Shown here piece after piece: positions 17,710 to 25,608 of a stretch of DNA of 64,000 nucleotides. The notes under the pieces are model-generated. The model saw nothing but the letters and a program-made list of their open reading frames with translations, made no database searches and had not been told where the DNA came from. Both the position numbers and the translations under genes were made by a program. This DNA comes from Mesorhizobium sp. (GTDB taxonomy: Bacteria; Pseudomonadota; Alphaproteobacteria; Rhizobiales; Rhizobiaceae): the NCBI RefSeq assembly GCF_004963255.1, contig NZ_SUGA01000002.1, positions 328,770-392,769 of the forward strand. Reading direction: 5' to 3'. Position 1 is the first letter of the stretch, and every line of letters begins with the position of its first letter.

Positions 17710-18096
17710 GACGTTTCACCGCTCGGCTACGATGCGTTCCGGCGCACCTGTCCGTCGCACACCGTGCTCGAGATGCTGGCCAGCAAGTGGGTCTATCTTA
17801 CCGTCTGCGCGCTGCGGCGCGGCAGGCTGCGCAATGGCGAGCTGGCACGCAAGATGGAAGGCATCACGCCCAAGATGCTGACCCAGACGCTGCGCGTGCT
17901 GGAGCGCGACGGTCTTGTGCGGCGCGAGGTGTTTCCCGTCATTCCGCCGCGCGTGGAGTATGAACTCACGGAGCTTGGCCAGAACCTGGCGGGGCTGCTC
18001 AGCCAGATACGCTCATGGGCCGAAGAGCATGCGCCGGAAATCAAGGAAGCCCGAGCCCGGGCATCGGCTGATCATGACGAGATGGCCGTGTCCTGA
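17698..18096 (+). CDS. HxlR-family transcriptional regulator
   Basis: 132 residues starting at MDSDD. It shows the HxlR pattern: CPSHTVLEMLASKWVYLTV (~18-36, with the redox-sensing Cys at the start), RNGELARKMEGITPKMLTQTLRVLERDGLVRR (recognition helix and wing), and VEYELTELGQ. HxlR proteins sense aldehydes, quinones or oxidants, often through the N-terminal Cys, and control an adjacent reductase, here the MDR quinone reductase. A longer upstream frame (from 17488) runs back through the reductase gene and is not real. Confidence 0.9.
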   Translation: MDSDDVSPLGYDAFRRTCPSHTVLEMLASKWVYLTVCALRRGRLRNGELARKMEGITPKMLTQTLRVLERDGLVRREVFPVIPPRVEYELTELGQNLAGLLSQIRSWAEEHAPEIKEARARASADHDEMAVS

Positions 18097-18199
18097 AGCA
18101 GGCGGCGAGGGCCGATTCGACCGGCTGGCGGTGCTGAAGCTGCCGACGGTATGCCTCCGGCTCGACATGTCTGCCGCAATGACTGCAATATGCCGGCGA

Positions 18200-18577
18200 T
18201 CAGCCGATCATGGCGCTGCGGCCGCCGATTTCGGCGTCGCGGATCTTGGTGTCGCGCGATTCCAGCATCTCCGCTTTGGAAAGCTCCGCTTCAGCTTCGC
18301 CGAGTAATGATTCGGCAGTGCTTCGCTGCTGGGCGAGGTCGCTTTGTGAATTCCTGAGGTTGTCGCGGCGAAGGCGGGCCGCTTTGGCGAAGGTCGGATA
18401 GGCGAAATGGTTGATGTCGGTGATGCCGGCTTTTTTCTCCTCGGCGATGATCTGCGCTTCCAGCTCGACGGCCATGCGTTCGAACTCGGCGATCATCATG
18501 TCCAGCTGCAAGAGCTGCCGCCGCTTCTCATTCACCTGAAATTGCTTCAGCCGAACGAGGTTTTCACGTGACTTCAT
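18200..18577 (-). CDS. fliJ: Flagellar export protein FliJ
   Basis: 125 residues, almost entirely coiled-coil helix (MKSRENLVRLKQFQVNEKRRQ at the start, heptad-like Leu/Ala spacing throughout), the size and pattern of FliJ. FliJ links the FliI ATPase ring to the FlhA export gate of the flagellar type III secretion system and escorts chaperones. The start with RENLVRLKQFQ is characteristic of alphaproteobacterial FliJ. It stands alone here, without fliI beside it, and is divergent from ctrA; flagellar genes are classic CtrA targets, so the shared 449-base intergenic region may regulate both. Confidence 0.8.
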   Translation of the reverse strand: MKSRENLVRLKQFQVNEKRRQLLQLDMMIAEFERMAVELEAQIIAEEKKAGITDINHFAYPTFAKAARLRRDNLRNSQSDLAQQRSTAESLLGEAEAELSKAEMLESRDTKIRDAEIGGRSAMIG

Positions 18578-19026
18578 GATTCGATACTCCGCAAACGCAC
18601 ACCTGCAATACCGTCCGATCCGCCCGGAACGACCCAAGCGCCGCCCGTTTCCCCCGTCTTTCCCTGGGCTATAGGAAACAAAGCCCTAAAGATTTTCGCC
18701 GGCGGTAACCATTCGTTTACGGGCATTGTTAATCATACGGGCGAGGACTTAAGGCCGGGTAAAAATTCCGGCTCTCGGCGGAAGCCCGGGCCAGCGAGTC
18801 TCTGGAGTCACTTAGGCTGACTTTTTGATGTGGTGCATTAACGGTTTGCGTCTGTGATTCGTTATTAGATTCAAGTGGGTGTAGAAAGGGGTTAAAAAAT
18901 CTGGTATCGTGGATGACACGAAATTAGGATTTGTTAACCAGTCGGTGGCACCTTCTGTTCAGGCAATCACTGCTCCGGGTCCCGGACGGGTCGTGACACG
19001 GCCCGGCAGCAGAAAAGGGGAATGAA
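18578..19026. promoter_or_regulatory. ctrA/fliJ divergent promoter region with four GANTC sites
   Basis: 449 bases without a gene, A+T rich toward ctrA. Four CcrM methylation sites lie within 77 bases: GAGTC at 18796-18800 and 18805-18809, GATTC at 18856-18860 and 18868-18872. Several TTAA half-sites of the CtrA consensus are present, including ttaggatttgttaacc at 18924-18939, although no perfect TTAA-N7-TTAA was found. In Caulobacter the ctrA P1 promoter is controlled through a GANTC site by methylation and GcrA, and CtrA regulates its own promoters; the same logic is likely here. Confidence 0.75.
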
Positions 19027-19722
19027 ATGCGTGTTCTGCTGATTGAAGATGACAGTGCAACCGCACAGAGCATCGAATTGATGCTGAAATCGGAGAGCTT
19101 CAACGTCTATACGACCGATCTCGGCGAAGAAGGTGTCGACCTCGGCAAGCTCTACGATTACGACATCATCCTTCTGGATCTCAATCTTCCCGACATGTCG
19201 GGATACGAAGTCCTGCGCACGCTGCGCCTCTCCAAGGTCAAGACGCCGATCCTGATCCTGTCCGGCATGGCCGGTATCGAGGACAAAGTGCGCGGCCTGG
19301 GCTTCGGCGCCGACGATTATATGACCAAGCCCTTCCACAAGGACGAACTGGTGGCGCGCATCCACGCCATCGTGCGCCGCTCCAAGGGCCACGCCCAGTC
19401 GGTCATCACCACGGGCGACCTGGTGGTCAATCTCGACGCCAAGACGGTCGAGGTCGGCGGTCAGCGCGTGCACCTGACCGGCAAGGAATATCAGATGCTG
19501 GAGCTGCTCTCGCTGCGCAAGGGTACCACGCTCACCAAGGAAATGTTCCTCAACCATCTCTACGGCGGCATGGACGAGCCGGAGCTGAAGATCATCGACG
19601 TCTTCATCTGCAAGCTGCGCAAGAAGCTCGACGCGGCGTCCGGCGGCCAGAACTACATCGAGACGGTGTGGGGCCGCGGCTATGTGCTGCGCGAACCGGA
19701 AGATATCCGCGTCAGCGCGTAA
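19027..19722 (+). CDS. ctrA: Cell-cycle master response regulator CtrA
   Basis: 231 residues. Receiver domain 1-115 with acidic pocket E7/D8/D9, phosphoacceptor D51 ([15 protein letters not shown]) and K in [10 protein letters not shown]; OmpR-type winged helix ~125-225 with the CtrA-specific recognition region [17 protein letters not shown]. CtrA is the essential regulator of division, flagellar and pilus genes and, in Caulobacter, silences the replication origin; it is phosphorylated through CckA-ChpT. The protein ends in hydrophobic/small residues (VSA), reminiscent of the C-terminal degradation signal of Caulobacter CtrA. Followed by a strong terminator; chpT and eipA lie downstream, as in Brucella. 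Confidence 0.97.
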   Translation: MRVLLIEDDSATAQSIELMLKSESFNVYTTDLGEEGVDLGKLYDYDIILLDLNLPDMSGYEVLRTLRLSKVKTPILILSGMAGIEDKVRGLGFGADDYMTKPFHKDELVARIHAIVRRSKGHAQSVITTGDLVVNLDAKTVEVGGQRVHLTGKEYQMLELLSLRKGTTLTKEMFLNHLYGGMDEPELKIIDVFICKLRKKLDAASGGQNYIETVWGRGYVLREPEDIRVSA

Positions 19723-19744
19723 GCGATCCAAACGGTTTCAAACA

Positions 19745-19768
19745 AAAACCCGGCTGAGGCCGGGTTTT
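19745..19768 (+). terminator. Rho-independent terminator after ctrA
   Basis: Stem aaaacccggc / gccgggtttt with a four-base loop (tgag), continuing into a T run (gttttttg). Located 23 bases after the ctrA stop, between ctrA and the convergent receiver gene. Confidence 0.9.
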
Positions 19769-19790
19769 TTGTTGGACCGCTCCCTGCGAA

Positions 19791-20159
19791 TCAGGCGGCG
19801 ATCTTCAGGAAGCGGAAGCTTTCGAGCAACTGCGCGCGGTTGAAGGGCTTCAGGAGATAGCCTTGAGCGCCGGCGCGCTTGGCGCGCATGATCGCGGCCA
19901 CATCGACCTCGACCAGGGAGACCAGGATCTGGGGCTTGATGGGAGCTTCCATAGCGCGGATGCGGCGAATAAGGTCCACCGCCTGGACGTCGGTCAGCCC
20001 GCCGTCGATGACAATGACGTCCGGCATGTCGTCGGCGCAGATTTCGGTAGCCTCGACCCCGGTCGACGCCTCGACGACAATGATGTCCGAGCCGCCAAGA
20101 ATACGTCTTGCGACCTTCCTGATAACGCTCGAATCATCGACGAAAAGGCAGCGCTTCAT
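19791..20159 (-). CDS. Single-domain response regulator (CheY-like receiver)
   Basis: 122 residues, receiver only. Acidic pair D8/D9, phosphoacceptor D52 (VIVIDGG), a conserved Ser in place of the Thr switch (ILVSLVEVD) and K in YLLKPFNR are all present, so it should be phosphorylatable. It has no output domain and is not recognisably CpdR or DivK. Located between ctrA and chpT, on the opposite strand to ctrA and the same strand as chpT. A link to the CckA-ChpT-CtrA relay, e.g. as a competing phosphate acceptor, is suggested by position only. The start MKRCLF follows a gga-rich site; longer upstream frames are rejected. Confidence 0.8.
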   Translation of the reverse strand: MKRCLFVDDSSVIRKVARRILGGSDIIVVEASTGVEATEICADDMPDVIVIDGGLTDVQAVDLIRRIRAMEAPIKPQILVSLVEVDVAAIMRAKRAGAQGYLLKPFNRAQLLESFRFLKIAA

Positions 20160-20588
20160 GTCCGGATCCTCTTTGCCATCTGCCGAACCGGCAGCCTCCG
20201 GGTAACCGGTGAGCACCATAGGCCAATCTGGTAAAGAAGCTGAGAAGCCGTTAGGTAAAGTTTTTCCAAACAGGGGCATCGCGCGGTTTTTGGCCACGAC
20301 GCTGTTACATGGATCGCGGCCGGCATTGCTCGATCTGCACGGCCAATACAAATATTAGCAATAAAAGATACTTGTAGTTTTCTTAAAGCGCGCGTCGCGC
20401 TGAACCAGATTCAGGCGACGCGGTTCAGGTCTTTGTTTGATGCATGTCGTTGTCCCAGAACGGCGCACACTTCTGGGCGACATGCAATAAAGCGCGTCGC
20501 GATCCTTCGGATTCGCTCCATGCGCGTTAGGTCTTCAATTTTACGCATGTCTATTCCGAAACCGGTTCCCACTTTCGGGAGACATGCT
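20160..20588. other. Intergenic region between receiver gene and chpT
   Basis: About 430 bases. The first half is the upstream region of the receiver gene (minus strand) with A+T-rich sequence and a TTAA at ~20382-20385. The second half holds two related palindromic elements (listed separately). No coding frame is convincing. Confidence 0.5.
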
Positions 20589-20590
20589 TT
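20440..20590. repeat. Pair of rhizobial REP-like palindromic elements
   Basis: Two related imperfect palindromes. The first, about 20441-20487, runs from gcatgtcgttgtccca to tgggcgacatgc. The second, about 20543-20590, runs from cgcatgtctattccgaaacc to cgggagacatgc. Each begins with gcatgtc and ends with its complement gacatgc, able to form a long hairpin. Sequences of this type are dispersed in intergenic regions of Mesorhizobium and relatives. The second copy ends at the chpT stop codon, so it may act as an mRNA 3' end for chpT. Confidence 0.65.
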
Positions 20591-21218
20591 AGGCAGCCGT
20601 CAGCACGATCTCTTCGGGGGTCGCGTGGATCGAGATCGTCATGTTGGCCTCGCGCGCCAGGAGCAGCGTGTAGTAAGGCTGGACCGAGTGGGCGTCGATC
20701 GGCTCCTCGGGCTTATGCCCGGAATGCAGTTCGAGGAATTTCGGCGGCACGCGCAGCATCGGTCCACTGGCCGACAGCGAAAAGCGCGGTTCGGTTTCGA
20801 GGTTTTCCAGCGTGATCACGAGCTTGCCGCCGCGCGGGATCGCCGCATGGGCGACAAGAATGAGGTTGAGCAGCAGCTTGACCTTGTTCTTGGGCAGCAG
20901 CGCGCGCGAGCCGTTCCATACAAGTTCCGGTTTTTCGTTCTTCAAGAAGGCGATGGCCACGGCCTCGGCATCACCGGTGTCGATCATCATGCCGGCGGAA
21001 CCCGCGGCGCCGAAGGCGATGCGAGCAAACTGCAGCCGCGCCGAGGCGTTTTTGGCGCTCTGGCGAATGAGCTTCATGGCGTCTTCGTCGGCGCCGCCTT
21101 CGTCGAGCAGTTCCAGGCCGTTGTTGATTGCGCCGACCGGCGAAATGATGTCGTGGCAGACGCGGCTGCAAAGCAGCGCCGCGAGATCGGGCGCGGAAAG
21201 AGTGAAGAGCTCGGCCAT
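20589..21218 (-). CDS. chpT: Histidine phosphotransferase ChpT
   Basis: 209 residues. N-terminal dimerisation helical hairpin with the phospho-accepting His in CSRVCHDIISPVGAINNGLELLDE (H22), then a degenerate HATPase-like domain that does not bind ATP. ChpT carries phosphate from the CckA receiver to CtrA and CpdR. The order ctrA - chpT - eipA is conserved in Brucella; here one receiver gene is inserted between ctrA and chpT. The stop codon is adjacent to a REP-like palindrome. Confidence 0.93.
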   Translation of the reverse strand: MAELFTLSAPDLAALLCSRVCHDIISPVGAINNGLELLDEGGADEDAMKLIRQSAKNASARLQFARIAFGAAGSAGMMIDTGDAEAVAIAFLKNEKPELVWNGSRALLPKNKVKLLLNLILVAHAAIPRGGKLVITLENLETEPRFSLSASGPMLRVPPKFLELHSGHKPEEPIDAHSVQPYYTLLLAREANMTISIHATPEEIVLTAA

Positions 21219-21557
21219 CGGTGAAATCCCTGCTTCAAGTCACTTGTTCATGGCCGAGCGACCGTTTTCGCGCCCGCCTACACGAATCACGCGCCTTTCC
21301 AAGGCTTTCTGAATACACAGCGCCTGAGCGCGCAGCAACAAATCCAAATTGCCGAGCCTGAAAATGGTGCGTTCACAGGAGGAAAAGCGGTGGTCGGGGC
21401 CAAAGCTCAGCCTTCGAACCGCCATCTTCGTGTGGGAGCTTAATGGTTGAAAAAGGATTACGGCATAGTTTGCCCGTGATAGCCACCCTGAACGGCCGCC
21501 AAGAGCCGCAAGGGTGCGAGGCGTCGGCGAAAGTGCTCCCTGACGGAGATTGGAAGC
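21219..21557. promoter_or_regulatory. chpT/eipA divergent promoter region
   Basis: About 340 bases between the two starts. No gene is supported. One CtrA half-site (ttaatggttgaaaaagg, ~21441-21457) lies ~110 bases before the eipA start. In Brucella the eipA promoter is a direct CtrA target, so this half-site is a candidate, though only one half matches the consensus. Confidence 0.4.
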
Positions 21558-22139
21558 ATGTTTTCCCGATACTACGACCGGACATTCGTCCGTGTCCTTA
21601 CCATGACCATCACACTCCTGGGGGCTTTGGTCCTTTCGACCGCGGCATCGCGGGCTCAACAGTACACAGCTCAGGAAATCATCGATTCCGGTCACAAATT
21701 CTTCGGCGAGACATCCGGTGGCTTGGCCACAGTCGTCGAGAAGATATTCGCGTCCTACGGCCTGCCGAACGGCTACCTGCTGGGCGAGGAGGGGTCCGGC
21801 GCCCTCATCGGCGGCCTGACCTATGGCGAGGGGACGCTCTACACCAAGAACGCCGGCGACCATAAGGTATTCTGGCAAGGGCCGTCGCTCGGCTGGGACT
21901 TCGGCGGCGAGGGCTCTCGGGTGATGATGCTGGTCTACAACCTCGACGACATCAGCAGCCTCTACAACCGCTTCGGAGGCGTGGCCGGGTCCGCCTATGT
22001 CATTGCCGGCGTCGGCTTCAACGTGCTGCAGAGCAACCGCGTGCTGCTGGTGCCGATCCGCACCGGCGTCGGCGCCCGCCTCGGCGTCAATCTCGGCTAT
22101 CTGAAGCTCACCGAAAGGCCGACCTGGAACCCGTTCTGA
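21558..22139 (+). CDS. eipA: Periplasmic envelope integrity protein EipA (DUF1134)
   Basis: 193 residues: Sec signal peptide (hydrophobic stretch ~14-33, cleavage after SRAQ) and a ~160-residue DUF1134 domain, glycine-rich with GLTYGEGTLYTKN and GVGARLGVNLGYLKLTERPTWNPF at the end. In Brucella abortus EipA adopts a small beta-barrel fold in the periplasm, supports cell-envelope integrity and virulence, and its gene is under CtrA control. It lies next to chpT, as in Brucella. The start ATG follows ggagattgga. Confidence 0.9.
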   Translation: MFSRYYDRTFVRVLTMTITLLGALVLSTAASRAQQYTAQEIIDSGHKFFGETSGGLATVVEKIFASYGLPNGYLLGEEGSGALIGGLTYGEGTLYTKNAGDHKVFWQGPSLGWDFGGEGSRVMMLVYNLDDISSLYNRFGGVAGSAYVIAGVGFNVLQSNRVLLVPIRTGVGARLGVNLGYLKLTERPTWNPF

Positions 22140-22273
22140 TCGGATTCTGCCCGTTACAATCGCTCGGACCGTGCTGATCACGCCGCGGCAAGCTCTTGCC
22201 GCGGCGTTGAATTTCCGCCATGCCAAGGTGGCACAATCCAGCGATTGCCGCTCCGTTAAGTGGATAGCTCGCC

Positions 22274-23416
22274 TTGGTCCAGTCGGTTCTTTTCTTCGCG
22301 CTCGGTTTCCTATGCGCCGTTTTCCTGGTGTCGCTGATCGCGCCGGCGGTCTGGCGGCGGGCTGTCGCGCTGACGCGCAGACGCCTTGAGGCGTCGCTGC
22401 CGCTGACACAAGCCGAGATCCAGGCGGATAAGGACCGGGTCCGGGCGGAATATGCAATGACGACGCGCCGGCTGGAGATAACCGTCAAGAACCTGCAGGA
22501 GAAGGTAGCCGAGCAACTGGTGGAGATCGCTCGCGGGCACGAGGCCCTGAAGGGGCTCGCGGTTGAAAAGAAGGACAAGAACCAGGCGCTCTCCGATCTG
22601 CAGGCAAAAAATGCGGAGCTCAGGCAACGCGAGGAGGATTTGCACCGCCTCTCGGAAAAGCATGCGCAGGCCGAGCGGGCGTTGGAGAAGCGCGCGCTGG
22701 AGCTGCAGAAGCTGGAGCAGATGTATGATGACGCCAGTTTCTCCTCGTCGAACCGCCAGATCGAGCTGGTTGCGCGCGAGTCTGAGCTGGAAAAGCTCGC
22801 CAGCGACATCGCGTTGCTCAAGGGCCAGCGCAAGGAGGCGGACCGCCACAGCCAGGAAATCGCCTCGGAAAGCAAGGCTGCGCGCGAAGCGTTGAAGGTC
22901 GAGAAGAAGAAAACGGCCGAGCTCGAGAAGAAGGTGGAGCGGCTGCTCGCCACGCTCGCCGACCGTGAGGAGAAGCTCGACCGGCGCGAGAAGGACCTTG
23001 CTCGAATGCGAGAACGTTCGAAGGAGACCGCCGTGGCAAACGGCGTCGCGCGGCTGACTGCCGGCCCGGATGCGAAAAGCGACGATGTCGACAAGGCGAT
23101 CGCCAAGCTCGAGGCCGACCGGGAACGGCTGGAGGCAAGGCTGACGGCGCTGGCGCGTGAGAACAAGCGGCTGAAAACCGATCTCGCCGTCTCGGGGACG
23201 GCAATGCCGGAATTGGCGGGCGACGCACGCTCCGGCGCCGGCCTTCGCGAACAGATGAACGAGCTGGCGGCCGAGGTCGTCAATCTGACGATGAAGCTCG
23301 AAGGGCCGGATTCCCCTATCGCCAAGGCCCTGGCGAGTGACGGGCAGCAGAATGGGCACGGCATCAGCCTTGCCGACCGCGTGAGGGCTTTGCAGAAGGC
23401 CGGCTCGTCCAGCTGA
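22274..23416 (+). CDS. Membrane-anchored coiled-coil protein of unknown function
   Basis: 380 residues: one N-terminal transmembrane helix (~4-26, VLFFALGFLCAVFLVSLIAPAVW), then ~300 residues of charged coiled coil (Lys/Glu/Arg/Leu heptads), and a short C-terminal region with NELAAEVVNLTMKLEG. TTG start. The layout suggests a cytoplasmic coiled coil tethered to the inner membrane. Conserved in rhizobia next to the ctrA/eipA region by my recollection, so an envelope or cell-cycle role is plausible but unproven. The long frames on the opposite strand, rich in Ser/Arg, are shadows. Confidence 0.75.
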   Translation: MVQSVLFFALGFLCAVFLVSLIAPAVWRRAVALTRRRLEASLPLTQAEIQADKDRVRAEYAMTTRRLEITVKNLQEKVAEQLVEIARGHEALKGLAVEKKDKNQALSDLQAKNAELRQREEDLHRLSEKHAQAERALEKRALELQKLEQMYDDASFSSSNRQIELVARESELEKLASDIALLKGQRKEADRHSQEIASESKAAREALKVEKKKTAELEKKVERLLATLADREEKLDRREKDLARMRERSKETAVANGVARLTAGPDAKSDDVDKAIAKLEADRERLEARLTALARENKRLKTDLAVSGTAMPELAGDARSGAGLREQMNELAAEVVNLTMKLEGPDSPIAKALASDGQQNGHGISLADRVRALQKAGSSS

Positions 23417-23425
23417 GGAGACGAT

Positions 23426-23452
23426 CGCGGGGCGCCCCCGGGTCGTCCCGCG
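23426..23452. terminator. GC-rich hairpin between convergent genes
   Basis: cgcggg (23426-23431) pairs with cccgcg (23447-23452) around a 15-base loop, in the 41-base gap between two convergent genes. There is no T run, so termination is only suggested by position. Confidence 0.35.
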
Positions 23453-23457
23453 GACTG

Positions 23458-24255
23458 CTACCGGTTTGAAAAGTGATGCAAGGCGACGGCCGAAGCTGCC
23501 GCGACGTTCAGGCTGTCGAAGTCTTCCGCCATGGCGATCCTTACCGTGTGCAGTCTGGCAAGCAGCTCTTGTGGCAGGCCTTCGCCTTCGGTGCCGAGAT
23601 AGAGCGCTAGGCGCGCTGGCCGCTCCGCATCGCGGATGTCGGTTGATCCGCGCGGCGAGAGCGCGAACTGGCTGAAGCCAAGCCGGTCGAGCGTCGCGGT
23701 GAAGGCTGCGGTATCGTCGAAGGACGCGAAGGGAACCTTCAGCGCTGCGCCGACGGAAACGCGGATCGCCTTGCGATAAAGTGGATCGCAGCAGGTCCGG
23801 TCGAGCAGCACCGCGTCCGCGCCGAAGGCCGCGGCATTGCGGAAGATCGCCCCCATATTGTCGTGATTGGAGATGCCGACCAGGACGACGGCCAAGGCTT
23901 GCCGAGGCAAGTCTTGCACCAGAAGCTCGGCTGGCGCCGGATCGCCGCGCATGCCGATCGCGAGGACGCCGCGATGCATGTGGAAGCCGGCGATCCGGTC
24001 CATGACCTCGCCGGCCGCGACATAGACCGGGAAATCCGAAGGCGCCTTGCGCAGGATCGCCTGCAGGCCCGCCAGCCGGTTTTCGAGGATAAGAGCCGAC
24101 TCGGCAGTGAAGCGCCCTGTCGACAGCAATAGGTCCAGCACCACCTTGCCTTCGGCGACGAAGCGGCCCTGCCTACCGACGAGGTCGCGCTCGCGAATGT
24201 GGAGATAGGCGGCGACGCGCGGGTCTCCAGGATCGTCGATAGGGATGATGTTCAT
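23458..24255 (-). CDS. TrmH/SpoU-family RNA 2'-O-methyltransferase
   Basis: 265 residues. An N-terminal substrate-binding region (IRERDLVGRQGRFVAEGKVVLDLLL) precedes the knotted SPOUT domain with all three motifs: NHDNMGAIFRNAAAFGADAVLLD (motif 1, with the key Arg), LYLGTEGEGLP (motif 2) and SLNVAAASAVALHHF (motif 3). Transfers methyl from S-adenosylmethionine to a ribose in rRNA or tRNA; the exact target cannot be told. Single gene, convergent with the coiled-coil gene. Confidence 0.9.
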   Translation of the reverse strand: MNIIPIDDPGDPRVAAYLHIRERDLVGRQGRFVAEGKVVLDLLLSTGRFTAESALILENRLAGLQAILRKAPSDFPVYVAAGEVMDRIAGFHMHRGVLAIGMRGDPAPAELLVQDLPRQALAVVLVGISNHDNMGAIFRNAAAFGADAVLLDRTCCDPLYRKAIRVSVGAALKVPFASFDDTAAFTATLDRLGFSQFALSPRGSTDIRDAERPARLALYLGTEGEGLPQELLARLHTVRIAMAEDFDSLNVAAASAVALHHFSNR

Positions 24256-24307
24256 ACAGGCCTCGCCGAGGATGGTCAGCGAGGTAATGAGCCACTGGCG
24301 CCGCGGG

Positions 24308-24646
24308 TCAAGCCCCGGCGCGACGCAACCGATAGGCCATCTGCGAAAGATCGCCGTCGCCGAAAATGCCTTCCAGCATACGTAGCAATTCGCGCACCGC
24401 TTCGGATTTGCAGGAATAGTAGATCATCTGGCGGTCGCGCCGGGTCTCGACGAGATCGAGCGCCCTCAGCTTGGCGAGATGCTGCGACAGCGCGGACTGG
24501 CTGAGTTGCACCTTTTCGGCGATGGTGCCGACCGACATTTCATCGTCGATCAGATGGGCCACGATCAGCAAACGCTTTTCGTTACCCATGAGAGTGAGAA
24601 AGGCGGCGGCCGATTCCGCATTGGCCATTAGTTTGTTTGAGATCAT
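24308..24646 (-). CDS. ArsR/SmtB-family regulator, NolR-like
   Basis: 112 residues. Winged helix with LTLMGNEKRLLIVAHLIDDEMSVGTIAEKVQLSQSALSQHLAKLRALDLVETRRDRQMIYYSCKS spread over ~15-80. The LSQSALSQHLAKLR recognition helix and the lack of metal-binding cysteines match NolR of Sinorhizobium, a repressor of nodulation and many other genes, and HlyU-type regulators. The regulon here is unknown. Upstream (24647-24801) lies an 8-bp perfect inverted repeat around 24732. It is the same direction as, but 155 bases after, the HugZ gene. Confidence 0.88.
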   Translation of the reverse strand: MISNKLMANAESAAAFLTLMGNEKRLLIVAHLIDDEMSVGTIAEKVQLSQSALSQHLAKLRALDLVETRRDRQMIYYSCKSEAVRELLRMLEGIFGDGDLSQMAYRLRRAGA

Positions 24647-24723
24647 AGATCCCCCAAGGGTCCTGGCTCATCCTGGCGCCAGGGGGCAATGGCGCCTGAT
24701 TCCACAATGTTCAGATGTCGATA

Positions 24724-24740
24724 GGCGCTGAATCAGCGCC
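24724..24740. promoter_or_regulatory. Perfect inverted repeat upstream of the NolR-like gene
   Basis: ggcgctga-a-tcagcgcc, 8-bp arms around one base, ~78 bases upstream of the NolR-like start and ~60 bases after the hugZ-like stop. It could be an operator for the ArsR protein or a weak hairpin ending the hugZ transcript; no T run follows on either strand. Confidence 0.4.
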
Positions 24741-24801
24741 ACAACAAAGGTAGATCATTTCGTTTAAATCTCAAGCGTTGCTTTCGCTGGCGCGCGATCA
24801 A

Positions 24802-25572
24802 CTATCGCTCTTGCTCTGCCGCGCGTCCCGTCTTCGCCATCTCGACGAGCACCGAACGCAATTCGCGCGCGGCTTGCAAAGGCTGGGGAAAGAAGATCCT
24901 GCAGGTTGCGTCCGGGGCGGCGAGATCCATGCCGTCGGCATCGAAGCCGGTAGCCATCCAGCCGTCGCCCGCGGCGCCGCCGAAGTGACGGGCATAAAGG
25001 GCAATCGCGTCGCGATGGTCGGCATTCATGTGATCGAGTGCTGCCTGCTCGCTGCCTGCCAGTTCTTCCGCAAGGGCGCTGCCGGTGATGAAATCATCGC
25101 GCTCGAGAAGATAGGCCTTGCCGAAGCCGCCATTCAGGCTGGCGCGGCCAGGCTCGAGCCGGAAGAACGAGAAATCGCCGAGCCCGGCATAAAGCTTGGC
25201 CTTCGGATTGCGATTGAGGTAGCGGCGTTCGGCTCGGATCTGGTCGGCCGATCCCCGCTCCAGCCGCACGGCCCGGCAGGCCAGGCTGATGCGCGGATGC
25301 GCCAGCGGATCGCCCTTGCCGGGTTCGCCAAGCAGCAGCGAGCAGCGCGGATCGGCGACAAGCGCACCGGTGTGCGCGGACAGCATCGAGACCAGGATCA
25401 GCGGCGCGCCGTCGATGTCGGTGGCGACGCCGACCCGGCTCGCCAGCGGCGAGCCGGTGCCGGGCTCGATAACCGCGAGCGCGCCGAAACGCGCCGACCG
25501 GATCAGGGTTTTCGCCAGCCTGATCGCTTCGGCGTCGGTCTCGCGAATGACATCTTTTTTCCGTTCGGTCAC
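24802..25572 (-). CDS. HugZ-family haem utilisation/oxygenase-like protein
   Basis: 256 residues: a split-barrel flavin-reductase-like domain (pyridoxamine 5'-phosphate oxidase fold, ~12-165, with FGALAVIEPGTGSPLASRVGVATD) followed by a DUF2470 domain containing AALDHMNADHRDAIALYARHFGG (~178-200), whose His residues bind haem in HugZ/HutZ. It is probably involved in haem breakdown or iron recovery. GTG start. Last gene of a four-gene minus-strand run (GNAT, SDR, CaiB, HugZ), with a 36-base gap to CaiB. Confidence 0.83.
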   Translation of the reverse strand: MTERKKDVIRETDAEAIRLAKTLIRSARFGALAVIEPGTGSPLASRVGVATDIDGAPLILVSMLSAHTGALVADPRCSLLLGEPGKGDPLAHPRISLACRAVRLERGSADQIRAERRYLNRNPKAKLYAGLGDFSFFRLEPGRASLNGGFGKAYLLERDDFITGSALAEELAGSEQAALDHMNADHRDAIALYARHFGGAAGDGWMATGFDADGMDLAAPDATCRIFFPQPLQAARELRSVLVEMAKTGRAAEQER

Positions 25573-25608
25573 AAGCCCACCCGAGATAAGTTGATTTCTA
25601 TTCTCCGG

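Noticed and set aside
18921..18945. Full CtrA binding box in the ctrA promoter
   Set aside because: The closest sequence (ttaggatttgttaacc) has the wrong spacing or one mismatched half for TTAA-N7-TTAA, so it is mentioned only as half-sites.
22108..23364. Two long minus-strand frames (418 and 349 codons) opposite the coiled-coil gene
   Set aside because: Composition is Ser/Arg- or Leu/Arg-rich antisense of a charged coiled coil, without any family pattern.
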